From an uncultured Oxalobacteraceae bacterium (lineage in GTDB: Bacteria; Pseudomonadota; Gammaproteobacteria; Burkholderiales; Burkholderiaceae_D), in contig CAITOF010000050.1 of the NCBI GenBank assembly GCA_903893945.1, positions 37,177-101,176 of the forward strand: 64,000 nt of DNA, written 5' to 3'. Positions 28,901 through 37,657 of the stretch are shown one piece after another (the stretch's first letter is position 1; each line of letters begins with the position of its first letter). A program made the translations under genes and the position numbers. Below the pieces are notes generated by a model. That model was not told the origin of the DNA. It did no database searches and saw only the letters and a program-made list of their open reading frames with translations.

Positions 28901-30006
28901 ATCTGCAGGCCTTTGATCTGGTCATTGCCAGCTACGGCATGCTGGGTCAGGATGCTGACGAGTTTGGCGCCGTTGACTGGCACACTGTGGTATTGGATGA
29001 AGCACAGGTGATCAAAAATGCAGCGACCAAACGCAGCCAGGCTGCCATGGCACTTAACGCCGATTTTCGCATTATCGCCACGGGTACACCGGTCGAGAAT
29101 CATCTGGGCGAATTATGGAATCTGTTCCGTTTCATCAATCCCGGGTTACTCGGTTCAAAAGAGCGTTTTGCCGAGCGCTTCAGCAATCCGATCGAACGCG
29201 GTGACAAGTCGGCCCGTACCCATCTGAAACGCCTGATTCAGCCCTTTATTCTCAGACGAACCAAAACTCAGGTATTAAGTGAATTGCCGGCACGCACCGA
29301 AATCACCTTGCAGGTGGAATTATCAGGACAGGAGCGCCTTCTGTATGAGGCTCTGCGCCAGGAAGCCATAGAAAAAATCGCCCGCATGAAACCCGAAGAC
29401 GGTAAATCGATGCAGGTTCTGGCGGAAATAACCAAGCTGCGGCGCTTTTGCTGCCATCCCGGACTGGTCATTAAAAACAGTGATATTGCCGGTAGCAAGC
29501 TCGCCGTGTTCGCGGGGGTCGTTGAGGAATTACTGGACAACAAACACAAGGCGCTGGTCTTCAGCCAGTTTGTCGATCATCTGGCCATTGTCCGTGCGTG
29601 GCTCGAGTCAAAGGGAATCAATTACCAGTACCTGGATGGCAGCACGCCGGCGCATGACCGAAAAAAACGGGTCGACGCATTCCAGGCCGGTCAGGGTGAC
29701 ATCTTTCTGATCAGTTTAAAGGCCGGTGGAACCGGATTGAATTTGACCGCGGCCGATTACGTGATTCATCTTGATCCGTGGTGGAATCCCGCCGTGGAAG
29801 ATCAGGCGTCCGATCGGGCGCATCGCATGGGTCAGATCCGACCGGTAACGATATATCGATTGGTCACCCAGCAGACCATCGAAGAAAAAATCATTGCACT
29901 GCATGCGCAAAAACGCGATCTGGCCGACAGCTTGCTAGAGGGCGGCGAACTTTCAGCGAAACTGGATACGGCAGCGCTGTTACGCCTGCTTAAGGATGCG
30001 GCCTAG
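25912..30006 (+). CDS. Very large SNF2-family DNA translocase
   Basis: From the ATG at 25912 the protein has 1364 residues. The C-terminal third (about 900-1355) is a complete SNF2/Rad54-like motor: LRDYQLEGFQWLSRLAHWGV, Walker A DDMGLGKT near residue 940, DEAQ box VVLDEAQVIKN near 1027, GTPVEN, FILRRTK, then VFSQFVDHL, KAGGTGLNLTAADYVIHLDP and DRAHRMGQ. Such motors move along dsDNA and displace bound proteins. The first ~900 residues are not recognised. They begin with a winged-helix-like region (about 10-95) and continue through helical and beta regions without a clear SWIM zinc motif. A TTG at 25900 is the alternative start. Confidence 0.9.
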   Translation: MPKIEHIQYDIPEPAFALLVAVALWEMPISQSKLLDFCYFASSAGFSSFSAELKYNPSSIRSALSELNRSGCIDSVSGIGFQITPEAHHAVLLHLHHENHLKIWIHYMQEFLAKNREYSTWSTPSSQFCQREMLFAALSDDLPRLGHWRAQFFSFSNRFEHLPAQKLFATPAGIPLFATMNPVIQGILLFDLLSAANWVLEKCTVAYDYAKTNVEDLFGRDAMLIELIAIQAILRGEFDTVVHLLTYLPGQQSYPLAMVSLAKGDAYASADIFNRIHTDYKIKAGKRKVFISELPGLFYTIAQLANSTPANLKLAREQCDSGCKIRQAQFYPAIKPLLENLKSGTPYTEKRSTNYQRSLDDYFVQLAYYWQDLAPTDQDKRNLKQLATLSMQHGYRWVAAEIDQFIHHQFGDPPEFPGWHEQHRLQPLYLVLQRQESWQRALSALAQLKAAPQQGVDTRIAWFLECDSHYVNLEPREQKRNAKGVWSKGRPVALKRLSYEQDSLPGISEQDKKVASCIRKSYDNYYGASDFEINGEKALPFLIGHPHVYWLDAPDVQIDIIRGEPALVMKQVGDQIQLQLEPALLVNDALYWHKQTPTRLVVYPGSPEIKQIAGIIGRGISVPANAKSQLLDVIAAIAPHLQIHSDLPELARHMESISADTTLYVHLLPLKEGLRVQLLVRPLPEGSWFAPAKGSAQVVGELHGKAVQTHRDFGQEQASQNQLLDHCQTLSQAEQHGQEWELEHPEPCLEFLNELNEIKSVLQNKLELVWPEGERFRIKATRSLANLHLSIKKQGEWFIAGGEIKLDDGRVLMLRELLQMVNSATGRFLPLGENQFLALTDSFRKRLQELNACADSSGKDGLRINHLASPLLADLANEAGEVHADAAWKAQLDKLTSLADYTPALPSTLQATLRDYQLEGFQWLSRLAHWGVGACLADDMGLGKTVQTLAILLERAPHGPALVVAPISVAMNWQAEVLRFAPTLKVRAYHQDRSLSDLQAFDLVIASYGMLGQDADEFGAVDWHTVVLDEAQVIKNAATKRSQAAMALNADFRIIATGTPVENHLGELWNLFRFINPGLLGSKERFAERFSNPIERGDKSARTHLKRLIQPFILRRTKTQVLSELPARTEITLQVELSGQERLLYEALRQEAIEKIARMKPEDGKSMQVLAEITKLRRFCCHPGLVIKNSDIAGSKLAVFAGVVEELLDNKHKALVFSQFVDHLAIVRAWLESKGINYQYLDGSTPAHDRKKRVDAFQAGQGDIFLISLKAGGTGLNLTAADYVIHLDPWWNPAVEDQASDRAHRMGQIRPVTIYRLVTQQTIEEKIIALHAQKRDLADSLLEGGELSAKLDTAALLRLLKDAA

Positions 30007-30043
30007 CCGGTATTGGCGACTGCCGGATCGCCGGCGGTGCGTG

Positions 30044-30940
30044 CTAACTGCTCAGTCCGAGGACAATCACACCCGCACCTATCATCACTGCTCCGAGCAG
30101 GCGGATCATCCGGTCACCCTCGCCCAGCAAATGTCCGCCAATTAATGCAGCAAACAGCATCGATACCTCACGCGCCGGAGCAACGTGACTGAGAGGAGCC
30201 GATTGCATCGCCAATAAAACCAGAATATACGACAGCGGACTGACGCCCGCCACGACCAGTGCATACTTCCATTGCGCTTTCCACAGTCTGATCGTGTCGC
30301 CGGTATGACGCCATAGTGTCGGTACAAGAATGGCGATCTGGAAAAAATTGCAGAAATAGTAGATCAGCATCGGTGAAATCAGAATGACTTTTACTGCATA
30401 ACCATCAATCACGGTGTAAGCGGCGACAAAGACGCCGGTAATCAGGCCATAATAAATGCCGTTCCTGATCAGGGTCCGTTTCGCATCATCCTGGCCCCCG
30501 CGCAACACCGATCGAATCAGTCCGGGACCGCCGGCAATCAGCATCACGCCGACAACAACCGAAATAATACCCAACCAGCCTGACACAGTTAATTTTTCAT
30601 CCAGCAGGAACAGTGCCGCGACTGAGGAAATTAGCGGGCCGGAACCCCTTGCAACAGGGTAAACCACGGTTAGGTCGGATTTGCGATAGCCGCGCAACAG
30701 GGTCACAAAATAGATAACATGAACCACCCCGCTGACAGCAATAAATCCCCATTCCCTCCAGCCCCAGCCAGGCACCACCTGCCATCCAAAATAGATACCC
30801 ACCGGTGCCCATACCAGCATGGTCAGTAAATTGGTGAAACAGGCAAACCGGGAATCACCCCCTGCCTTTTTTGCGACAATATTCCACAGCGCGTGGATCA
30901 ATCCAGCGACCAGCACGAGAATGAATGCTTGTGAATTCAT
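30044..30940 (-). CDS. EamA/DMT-family transporter
   Basis: The 298-residue integral membrane protein has ten predicted helices in two EamA repeats (residues about 3-135 and 155-290), with YPVARGSGPLISSVAALFLL in the first half and the matching SHVAPAREVSMLFAALIG GHLLGE in the second. Members export small metabolites or drugs by the drug/metabolite transporter mechanism. The substrate is unknown. It converges on the SNF2 gene (37 bp) and lies downstream of secA, separated by a strong terminator, so it has its own promoter or depends on read-through. Confidence 0.85.
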   Translation of the reverse strand: MNSQAFILVLVAGLIHALWNIVAKKAGGDSRFACFTNLLTMLVWAPVGIYFGWQVVPGWGWREWGFIAVSGVVHVIYFVTLLRGYRKSDLTVVYPVARGSGPLISSVAALFLLDEKLTVSGWLGIISVVVGVMLIAGGPGLIRSVLRGGQDDAKRTLIRNGIYYGLITGVFVAAYTVIDGYAVKVILISPMLIYYFCNFFQIAILVPTLWRHTGDTIRLWKAQWKYALVVAGVSPLSYILVLLAMQSAPLSHVAPAREVSMLFAALIGGHLLGEGDRMIRLLGAVMIGAGVIVLGLSS

Positions 30941-30952
30941 GGCTTCAGTAGT

Positions 30953-30982
30953 AAAAAGGGAGCCCGGCGGCCCCCTTTTTTT
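30953..30982 (-). terminator. Rho-independent terminator after secA
   Basis: AAAAAGGGAGCC and GGCCCCCTTTTTTT form a strong GC-rich stem flanked by A and T tracts, working in either orientation. It lies 17 bp beyond the secA stop on the minus strand and 13 bp before the EamA start. Confidence 0.8.
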
Positions 30983-30998
30983 GACGTTTCAGGTCAGG

Positions 30999-33755
30999 TC
31001 AGGCCAAACGACCATGACACACTTTAAATTTTTTGCCGCTGCCACAGGGACATGGATCATTTCGGCCCACCTTTAAAGCATGATTGACGCGCTGCTGGGT
31101 TTGCGGTTGTGCCTGCGGCTCAGCCGTCGGCGATAACAGTTCTTCCGGTGCGGCGCTGGCATCAAAATCAGCGTGCTGGTAATGCACATTTTCAAGCTGA
31201 TCCGGTTCCACCGCCTCGATTTCTTCGCGGGACTGGATCCGCACCAGCATGATCGTTTTGATGACATCGTTCTTGATCATTTCCAGCATCTGTGCAAACA
31301 GTTCAAACGCCTCACGCTTGTATTCCTGTTTGGGGTTCTTCTGGGCATAACCACGAAGATGTATACCCTGACGCAGATGATCCAGCGCAGCCAGATGTTC
31401 ACGCCAGTGTGTGTCCATACTCTGCAACATGACACTGCGTTCAAACCGGCCGAACGATTCACTGCCAACCACAGCCACTTTGTCATCGTAATTCTGTTTT
31501 GCGGTGGCCTGGATTTTCTCCAGCAGGTCATGATCGGTAAGTTCAGGATTATCCTTGAGCATCTGCTGCAACGGAATTTCCAGCAACCATTCAGTGGCCA
31601 GTGTCGATTCCAGCGTCTTGACGTCCCATTGTTCCTCAATCGATTCTTCCGGTATATGGCTGCGGAAAATATCGTCAAAAACAGCTGTTCGCAACGAGGT
31701 AATCATGTCGGAAATGTCGGTCGCTTCCAGCAACTCGTTACGCTGCTGATAAATCACTTTGCGCTGGTCGTTGGAGACATCATCGTATTCCAGTAACTGC
31801 TTACGGATGTCAAAGTTACGCGCTTCCACTTTGCGCTGCGCTGATTCGATCGATCGCGATACTATCCCTGCCTCAATCGGTTCGCCTTCAGGCATTTTCA
31901 GCCGGTCCATGATCGAACGTACCCGGTCGCCGGCGAAGATGCGCAGCAGGGGATCGTCCAGGCACAGATAAAACCGTGAGGAACCCGGATCACCCTGGCG
32001 GCCTGAGCGTCCGCGCAACTGATTATCGACGCGACGTGACTCATGCCGCTCCGTACCGACGATATGCAAACCGCCCGCCGACACCACGTGATCATGCAGC
32101 GATTGCCATTCGTCACGCAACTGTTTTGCCTGCTGCTGTTTTAATTCGTCGGCCAGATCGGGATTGGCTTCAATGAGCTGAATCTGTTTTTCAACATTAC
32201 CACCCAGCACAATGTCGGTTCCGCGACCGGCCATGTTGGTGGCAATGGTAATCATTTTCGGACGACCTGCCTGTGCAATAATCTCGGCTTCGCGGGCATG
32301 CTGCTTGGCATTCAGCACATTGTGTGAAAGCTTGTTTTTAGTCAGAATTCCCGACAGCAGTTCCGAATTTTCGATCGATGTTGTTCCAACCAGCACCGGC
32401 TGACCACGTTCAAAACAGTCTTTGATGTCGATTAACATCGCATTGTATTTTTCCTGTGATGACTTATACACCTGATCCTGACGGTCGGTACGCTGCGAGG
32501 GCCGGTTGGGCGGCACCACCACGGTTTCAAGATGATAGATTTCCTGGAATTCGTACGCTTCAGTGTCGGCAGTTCCCGTCATACCCGACAGGCGCGCGTA
32601 CATGCGGAAATAGTTCTGGAACGTGATTGATGCCAGCGTCTGGTTTTCATTCTGGATCTTGACGCCTTCTTTGGCTTCAACAGCCTGGTGCAGACCTTCG
32701 GACCAGCGTCGTCCGGTCATTAAGCGGCCAGTGAATTCATCGACAATCACGACTTCATTGTTCTGCACCACATAATGCTGGTCTTTATGGTACAGGGCGT
32801 GGGCACGCAAGGCGGCATACAGATGATGAATTAAGGAGATATTGGACGCATCGTACAGCGACGCGCCTTCTGGCAGCAGGCCCATCTGGGTCAGAATCTG
32901 CTCAGCACGCTCGTGACCTGCTTCGGTGAGCAGCACCTGGTGCGACTTCTCATCCTTGGTGTAGTCGCCGTGCACTTCAATCTTGCCTTTGCCGTCCGGC
33001 GTTTCTTCGCCAATCTGCAACGTCAGCAGTTTCGGTACTTCATTGATTTTATAGTACAGGTCCGTATGATTCTCTGCCTGACCTGAGATGATCAGCGGTG
33101 TCCGGGCTTCGTCGATCAGAATCGAGTCCACTTCATCGACAATGGCAAAGTTCAGGTGGCGCTGTACGCGTTCGCCGGCCTCGTACACCATGTTGTCGCG
33201 CAAATAGTCAAAACCGAATTCATTATTGGTGCCGTAGGTGATGTCGGCAGCGTAGGCGACCTGCTTGGAATCATGGTCCATCTGCGAGAGATTGACGCCG
33301 CTCGTCAGGCCGAGCCAGTTGTAGAGTTGCCCCATCCAGTCTGCATCGCGCTGCGCGAGATAATCATTCACGGTCACCACATGCACGCCCTTGCCTGACA
33401 GCGCATTCAGATAGGCTGGCAGCGTTGCCATCAGCGTTTTTCCCTCACCGGTTCCCATTTCCGCAATTTTGCCGTAATGCAGAACCATTCCGCCTATCAG
33501 TTGCACATCAAAATGACGCATTTTTAAAACGCGCTTGCTGGCCTCGCGGCAGACCGCGAACGCCTCAGGCAACAGTTGGTCCAGCGTGCTGCCCTGCGCG
33601 ATACGCGCCTTGAATTCGTCGGTTTTGGCTTTTAATTCACCGTCCGATAACGCTTCTAATGCGGGTTCGAGTGCATTGATCGCACGTACCGTGGTTTGGT
33701 ATTGTTTTAATAGGCGTTGGTTACGGCTACCGAAAATCTTGGTCAGTATGGACAT
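30999..33755 (-). CDS. secA: Preprotein translocase ATPase SecA
   Basis: The 918-residue motor drives unfolded proteins through SecYEG. Walker A is MGTGEGKT near residue 102, the [19 protein letters not shown] box is near 210, NMAGRGTDI and [12 protein letters not shown] lie in the second motor domain, and the C-terminal zinc SEC-C motif [16 protein letters not shown] ends the protein, as in SecB-using bacteria. Length is typical of Proteobacteria. A 51-bp inverted-repeat structure sits 36 bp upstream of the start codon. Confidence 0.98.
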   Translation of the reverse strand: MSILTKIFGSRNQRLLKQYQTTVRAINALEPALEALSDGELKAKTDEFKARIAQGSTLDQLLPEAFAVCREASKRVLKMRHFDVQLIGGMVLHYGKIAEMGTGEGKTLMATLPAYLNALSGKGVHVVTVNDYLAQRDADWMGQLYNWLGLTSGVNLSQMDHDSKQVAYAADITYGTNNEFGFDYLRDNMVYEAGERVQRHLNFAIVDEVDSILIDEARTPLIISGQAENHTDLYYKINEVPKLLTLQIGEETPDGKGKIEVHGDYTKDEKSHQVLLTEAGHERAEQILTQMGLLPEGASLYDASNISLIHHLYAALRAHALYHKDQHYVVQNNEVVIVDEFTGRLMTGRRWSEGLHQAVEAKEGVKIQNENQTLASITFQNYFRMYARLSGMTGTADTEAYEFQEIYHLETVVVPPNRPSQRTDRQDQVYKSSQEKYNAMLIDIKDCFERGQPVLVGTTSIENSELLSGILTKNKLSHNVLNAKQHAREAEIIAQAGRPKMITIATNMAGRGTDIVLGGNVEKQIQLIEANPDLADELKQQQAKQLRDEWQSLHDHVVSAGGLHIVGTERHESRRVDNQLRGRSGRQGDPGSSRFYLCLDDPLLRIFAGDRVRSIMDRLKMPEGEPIEAGIVSRSIESAQRKVEARNFDIRKQLLEYDDVSNDQRKVIYQQRNELLEATDISDMITSLRTAVFDDIFRSHIPEESIEEQWDVKTLESTLATEWLLEIPLQQMLKDNPELTDHDLLEKIQATAKQNYDDKVAVVGSESFGRFERSVMLQSMDTHWREHLAALDHLRQGIHLRGYAQKNPKQEYKREAFELFAQMLEMIKNDVIKTIMLVRIQSREEIEAVEPDQLENVHYQHADFDASAAPEELLSPTAEPQAQPQTQQRVNHALKVGRNDPCPCGSGKKFKVCHGRLA

Positions 33756-33791
33756 GCGACGATTGTTTTTGTGAGATGTTTAGAAAATAAC

Positions 33792-33842
33792 CGGGTTGAG
33801 TCTGTATAAAAATCCACCACAAACTCAACCCGCGATTCTATC
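33792..33842 (-). promoter_or_regulatory. Inverted repeat in the secA leader region
   Basis: CGGGTTGAGTCTGT (33792-33805) and its near-complement ACAAACTCAACCCG (33829-33842) flank a 23-base spacer. The arms match at 13 of 14 positions. The structure lies 36 bp before the secA start. It could be an operator or a long hairpin in the mRNA leader; no T-tract supports a terminator. Function inferred. Confidence 0.5.
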
Positions 33843-34084
33843 ATGGCCTACTCTGAATTCGCCAATTGCCACCGGATTGACGATCATTTGTCGGTGGATT
33901 CAACGTAAAGTAACAATAAAATCACGGTTTTGGGGCCCGGGGCACAGTTCGATACCTCATATGGTCACCAATTTGGCGCCATCAAGGGACAGACAGTAAA
34001 TTTAATGATGCCGAAAAGACAATCCATGCGCGCTGAAAAGACAATTTATTCGGGAAAATCACACGACCGGGTCCGGATGCTGCT
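33843..34084. other. Remainder of the 329-bp secA-mrp intergenic region
   Basis: No gene is visible. The stretch contains a short direct repeat, GAAAAGACAAT, at about 34012-34022 and again 23 bases later, and a GGGGCCCGGGGC block near 33930-33943. Both flanking genes are on the minus strand, so the secA promoter should lie here. Confidence 0.5.
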
Positions 34085-35173
34085 TCAGGTATTCTGAACT
34101 GTTATGGTCGGGAACTTGCTGCTCATGTCCTTGGCTTTTTCTGCCACTTTGATGGCCACTTTACGCGCAATATCCTTGTAGATGGCTGCGATCGGTCCGG
34201 TCGGATCAGCGACCACGGTCGGTTTGCCCGAATCAGCCTGTTCGCGTATCGACATGGTCAACGGTAACGCGGCCAGCAGCTCAACATTGTATTCGGCGCA
34301 CATTTTTGCGCCGCCGCCTTCACCGAAAATGGATTCGGTATGCCCGCAACTGGAACAGGTATGGGTACTCATGTTTTCAACTATACCCAGGATCGGTATG
34401 CCGACTTTTTCAAACATTTTCAGGCCTTTGCGGGCATCCAGCAGGGCGATATCCTGCGGTGTCGTGACGATGATCGCACCGGTTACCGGCACTTTCTGTG
34501 ACAGGGTCAGTTGCACATCGCCCGTGCCAGGCGGCATGTCTATGATCAGATAATCAAGTTCGCGCCAGTTGGTCTGTTCCAGTAACTGCACCAGGGCCTG
34601 TGTCACCATCGGACCGCGCCATACCATGGGTTCAGCCGGATCGATCATGAAACCGATGGACGATACCTGCACACCATAATTTTCCAGCGGTTCCATGGTG
34701 CTGCCATCCAGACTTTCCGGACGTCCGTTTATGCCCATCATCATCGGCAGTGAAGGGCCATAAATATCCGCGTCCAGAATGCCGACACGCGCTCCCTCGG
34801 CGTGCAGCGCCAGCGCCAGATTCACTGCCGTGGTCGACTTGCCGACACCGCCTTTTCCGGAAGCGACGGCAATGATATTCTTGACATTGGGACGCAACTT
34901 GATGCCGCGCTGAACCGTATGCGCCACGATTTTGCTGATGACGTTCACATTCACGGCAGCGACACCGTCCAGGCCCAGAATCGCTTCGATGACATTCGCA
35001 CGTATCAGCTCAACCTGACTGCTGGCCGGGTAACCTAACTCCACGTCCAGACTCACGTCGCCGCCACGAATCTGTATATTCTTGGCGACCTTGGACGACA
35101 TCAGGTCTTTGCCTGTGTTGGAATCATAGACCTTGCTCAGTGCATTCTTTATCTGGATTTCAGTGACAGCCAT
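34085..35173 (-). CDS. apbC: Mrp/ApbC iron-sulfur cluster carrier ATPase
   Basis: The 362-residue protein has an N-terminal MIP18/DUF59 domain (residues about 3-85) and a ParA/MinD-like ATPase with deviant Walker A IAVASGKGGVGKSTTAVNLA near residue 100, MPPGTGDVQLT and the C-S-S-C motif that holds a bridging 4Fe-4S cluster between two subunits. It delivers Fe-S clusters to apoproteins. The ATG at 35173 is preferred: GGAG lies 7 nt upstream and the family begins there, while the frame continues to a TTG at 35197. It is divergent from metG, as in many Proteobacteria. Confidence 0.95.
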   Translation of the reverse strand: MAVTEIQIKNALSKVYDSNTGKDLMSSKVAKNIQIRGGDVSLDVELGYPASSQVELIRANVIEAILGLDGVAAVNVNVISKIVAHTVQRGIKLRPNVKNIIAVASGKGGVGKSTTAVNLALALHAEGARVGILDADIYGPSLPMMMGINGRPESLDGSTMEPLENYGVQVSSIGFMIDPAEPMVWRGPMVTQALVQLLEQTNWRELDYLIIDMPPGTGDVQLTLSQKVPVTGAIIVTTPQDIALLDARKGLKMFEKVGIPILGIVENMSTHTCSSCGHTESIFGEGGGAKMCAEYNVELLAALPLTMSIREQADSGKPTVVADPTGPIAAIYKDIARKVAIKVAEKAKDMSSKFPTITVQNT

Positions 35174-35356
35174 TGGGTTCTCCGTAATTAGTGGCAACAG
35201 TCTAGCAGGGTTGTCCCGGCCATTTACCGTAATAGTAATACCAAAATTAAAATAATTTCATAAACACAACAGATTTTTACAAGTTGCGACGCCCTGGTTC
35301 CGGGCAGATTCAGGGGAAATTGATAATTAAGCATGGAAATAAGGATAAAAACGCAA

Positions 35357-35385
35357 TTTAACAGTGCTGGCCTCACCTGTTAGAA
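35357..35385 (+). promoter_or_regulatory. Sigma-70-type promoter of metG
   Basis: TTAACA at 35357-35362 and TAGAAT at 35380-35385 have an ideal 17-bp spacer and each differs from consensus at one base. Initiation near 35392 would leave a leader of about 22 nt before the ATG at 35414. Confidence 0.6.
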
Positions 35386-35413
35386 TACCTGTTTAATTTT
35401 TATATTGATCATT

Positions 35414-37453
35414 ATGACACGCCAGCTGTTCGTCACGACTGCCCTACCCTACGCCAACGCCGCCTTTCATCTTGGACACATCATGGAGTACATCCAGGCC
35501 GACATTTGGGTACGACACCAGCGCATGATGGGTAATTCGGTCAGTTTTGTATGTGCTGACGATGCCCATGGTGCGCCCATCATGATTGCAGCCGAAAAAG
35601 CGAACCTGACACCGCAGGAATTTGTCGCGCAGATCGCGGCAGGCAGAAAACAGTATCTCGACGGCTTTCATATTTCATTTGATAACTGGCACTCGACCGA
35701 TGGTCAGGAAAATCACGACCTGTCCCAGGATATTTATCGCAAACTCAATGCGGCCGGCTTCATCACCAGCAAAGTCATCGAACAATTCTATGATCCGGTT
35801 AAAAACATGTTTCTGGCGGATCGATACATCAAGGGCGAATGCCCGAAATGTCATGCCAAAGACCAGTACGGCGACTCCTGCGAAGTCTGCAGTGCGGTCT
35901 ATTCGCCGACAGAGCTGATCAACCCGTATTCCGTTCTGACCGGCGCGGTGCCGGTGATGAAATCGTCGGAGCATTTTTTCTTCCGGCTGTCCGATCCGAA
36001 ATGTGTTGAATTTTTACGGGCCTGGGCCATAGACGGAAACCGGCTGCAACCCGAAGTCGCCAACAAGGCGCGTGAATGGCTTGATGGAGAAAGCGGTCTG
36101 GGTGACTGGGACATCAGCCGTGACGCGCCGTACTTCGGCATTGAAATACCTGGGCAGCCCGGCAAATATTTTTACGTCTGGCTGGATGCACCGGTCGGTT
36201 ACCTGGCGTCACTGAAAAATTACTTCGCTAAAACCGGGCGCGATTATGATGCCTTCATGGCAGACCGTAACACGGAACAGGTCCATTTTATCGGCAAGGA
36301 CATCACCTACTTCCATACCCTGTTCTGGCCGGCGATGCTGAAATTTGCCGGCTACAAAACACCGGACCGCGTCTACGCACACGGTTTTGTCACGGTGTCT
36401 GGCGAAAAAATGTCCAAGTCGCGCGGCACCGGCATTTCACCCCTGAAATATCTGGATATAGGCATGAATCCGGAATGGCTGCGCTACTATCTGGCGGCCA
36501 AACTGAATGCCAGAGTCGAAGATATCGATTTCAGCGCGGAGGATTTTACCGCACGGATTAACGCCGACCTGATCGGCAAATACGTCAATATCGCCAGTCG
36601 TGCGGCCGGTTTTATCAGCAAGAAATTTAACGGTCAGGTAACGACCGCCTGGGCCAGCAGCAGCGACAGTTTTCTCAGCGGACTGCGCGCCATTGCTCCG
36701 GAAATCCAGGCCTATTATGAAGGCCGCGAATTCAGCAAAGCGCTGCGCGCCATCATGGACCAGGCCGACATGATTAACGCCTACGTCGACGCCAACAAAC
36801 CCTGGGTATTGGCCAAAGACAGCGCCAATGACGCTGCCTTGCAGGAAGTATGCAGCCGGTTGATCGAAGCATTTCGACTGCTGACCCTCTATCTGAAGCC
36901 GGTGCTACCGGAGGTGGCCGCACAGGTGGAACGATGGCTGAATATCGCTGCACTGCAATGGGCCGACGTCAACAGCGTGCTGCCTGACGGTCACGCCATT
37001 AACCCCTATCAGCATTTGTTGACACGCGTCGAACCAGCCATTTTTGATGCCCTGTTCGATGCGCCGGTACCCGACGAAGAAAAAAAACCGGGCGCTGTTG
37101 AAGAACTGGCCGCAACAATCAGCATTGACGATTTTTCAAAGATCGATCTGCGCATCGCACGGATTGTCAATTGTGAAACCGTGGACGGTTCCGATAAATT
37201 ATTGCGACTGACGCTGGACATCGGCGAGGGGAAGAATCGTAACGTGTTTTCCGGCATAAAATCGGCCTATCAACCTGAACAACTGATTGGGAAATTCACG
37301 GTTATGGTCGCCAATCTTGCACCTCGCAAAATGAAATTTGGCCTATCGGAAGGCATGGTCCTGGCCGCGTCTGGCACCGATGAAAAAACCAACCCCGGCC
37401 TGTACATTCTTGAACCCTGGCCAGGCGCTTTGCCTGGCATGCGCGTCCGTTAG
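35414..37453 (+). CDS. metG: Methionyl-tRNA synthetase
   Basis: The 679-residue class I synthetase charges tRNA-Met. The HIGH motif is HLGH (residues 18-21, in [15 protein letters not shown]), the zinc knuckle is [17 protein letters not shown], and KMSKS is [11 protein letters not shown] near residue 332. A C-terminal Trbp111-like tRNA-binding domain covers residues about 575-679 ([18 protein letters not shown], then MVLAASG). The ATG at 35414 fits the family start; a TTG nine bases upstream is unlikely. Confidence 0.98.
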   Translation: MTRQLFVTTALPYANAAFHLGHIMEYIQADIWVRHQRMMGNSVSFVCADDAHGAPIMIAAEKANLTPQEFVAQIAAGRKQYLDGFHISFDNWHSTDGQENHDLSQDIYRKLNAAGFITSKVIEQFYDPVKNMFLADRYIKGECPKCHAKDQYGDSCEVCSAVYSPTELINPYSVLTGAVPVMKSSEHFFFRLSDPKCVEFLRAWAIDGNRLQPEVANKAREWLDGESGLGDWDISRDAPYFGIEIPGQPGKYFYVWLDAPVGYLASLKNYFAKTGRDYDAFMADRNTEQVHFIGKDITYFHTLFWPAMLKFAGYKTPDRVYAHGFVTVSGEKMSKSRGTGISPLKYLDIGMNPEWLRYYLAAKLNARVEDIDFSAEDFTARINADLIGKYVNIASRAAGFISKKFNGQVTTAWASSSDSFLSGLRAIAPEIQAYYEGREFSKALRAIMDQADMINAYVDANKPWVLAKDSANDAALQEVCSRLIEAFRLLTLYLKPVLPEVAAQVERWLNIAALQWADVNSVLPDGHAINPYQHLLTRVEPAIFDALFDAPVPDEEKKPGAVEELAATISIDDFSKIDLRIARIVNCETVDGSDKLLRLTLDIGEGKNRNVFSGIKSAYQPEQLIGKFTVMVANLAPRKMKFGLSEGMVLAASGTDEKTNPGLYILEPWPGALPGMRVR

Positions 37454-37479
37454 TCAGACCAGGTAGCTGCGCGCCGCCT

Positions 37480-37497
37480 TTCCCGACTGCGCGGGAA
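37480..37497. repeat. Short inverted repeat downstream of metG
   Basis: TTCCCG-ACTGCG-CGGGAA lies 27 bp after the metG stop and resembles the core of the dispersed CATTCCCGC...GCGGGAATG palindromes common in betaproteobacterial genomes. There is no T-tract. It is the only copy noticed in the window. Confidence 0.35.
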
Positions 37498-37657
37498 TGA
37501 CGGCCAGCAGGTCTGCATGCCCGACCCGGTGGAGTTCCGATTTCCCGGTTAAGGCGGCCCATTACGCCGGGTTTCCTCGCCATTTTCCCCACACTTCCGA
37601 CAAAATTCACTCGGTAGCGCTTACAATGGCAAATCGATATTCTAAAAAAGTATCATT

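Noticed and set aside
33802..33818. CTGTATAAAAATCCAC near secA as a LexA box
   Set aside because: The second half is CCAC instead of ACAG; only the first half matches, and the bases belong to the inverted repeat.
37480..37497. Terminator for metG
   Set aside because: The palindrome has only a 6-bp stem and no T-tract; it was kept only as a short repeat.
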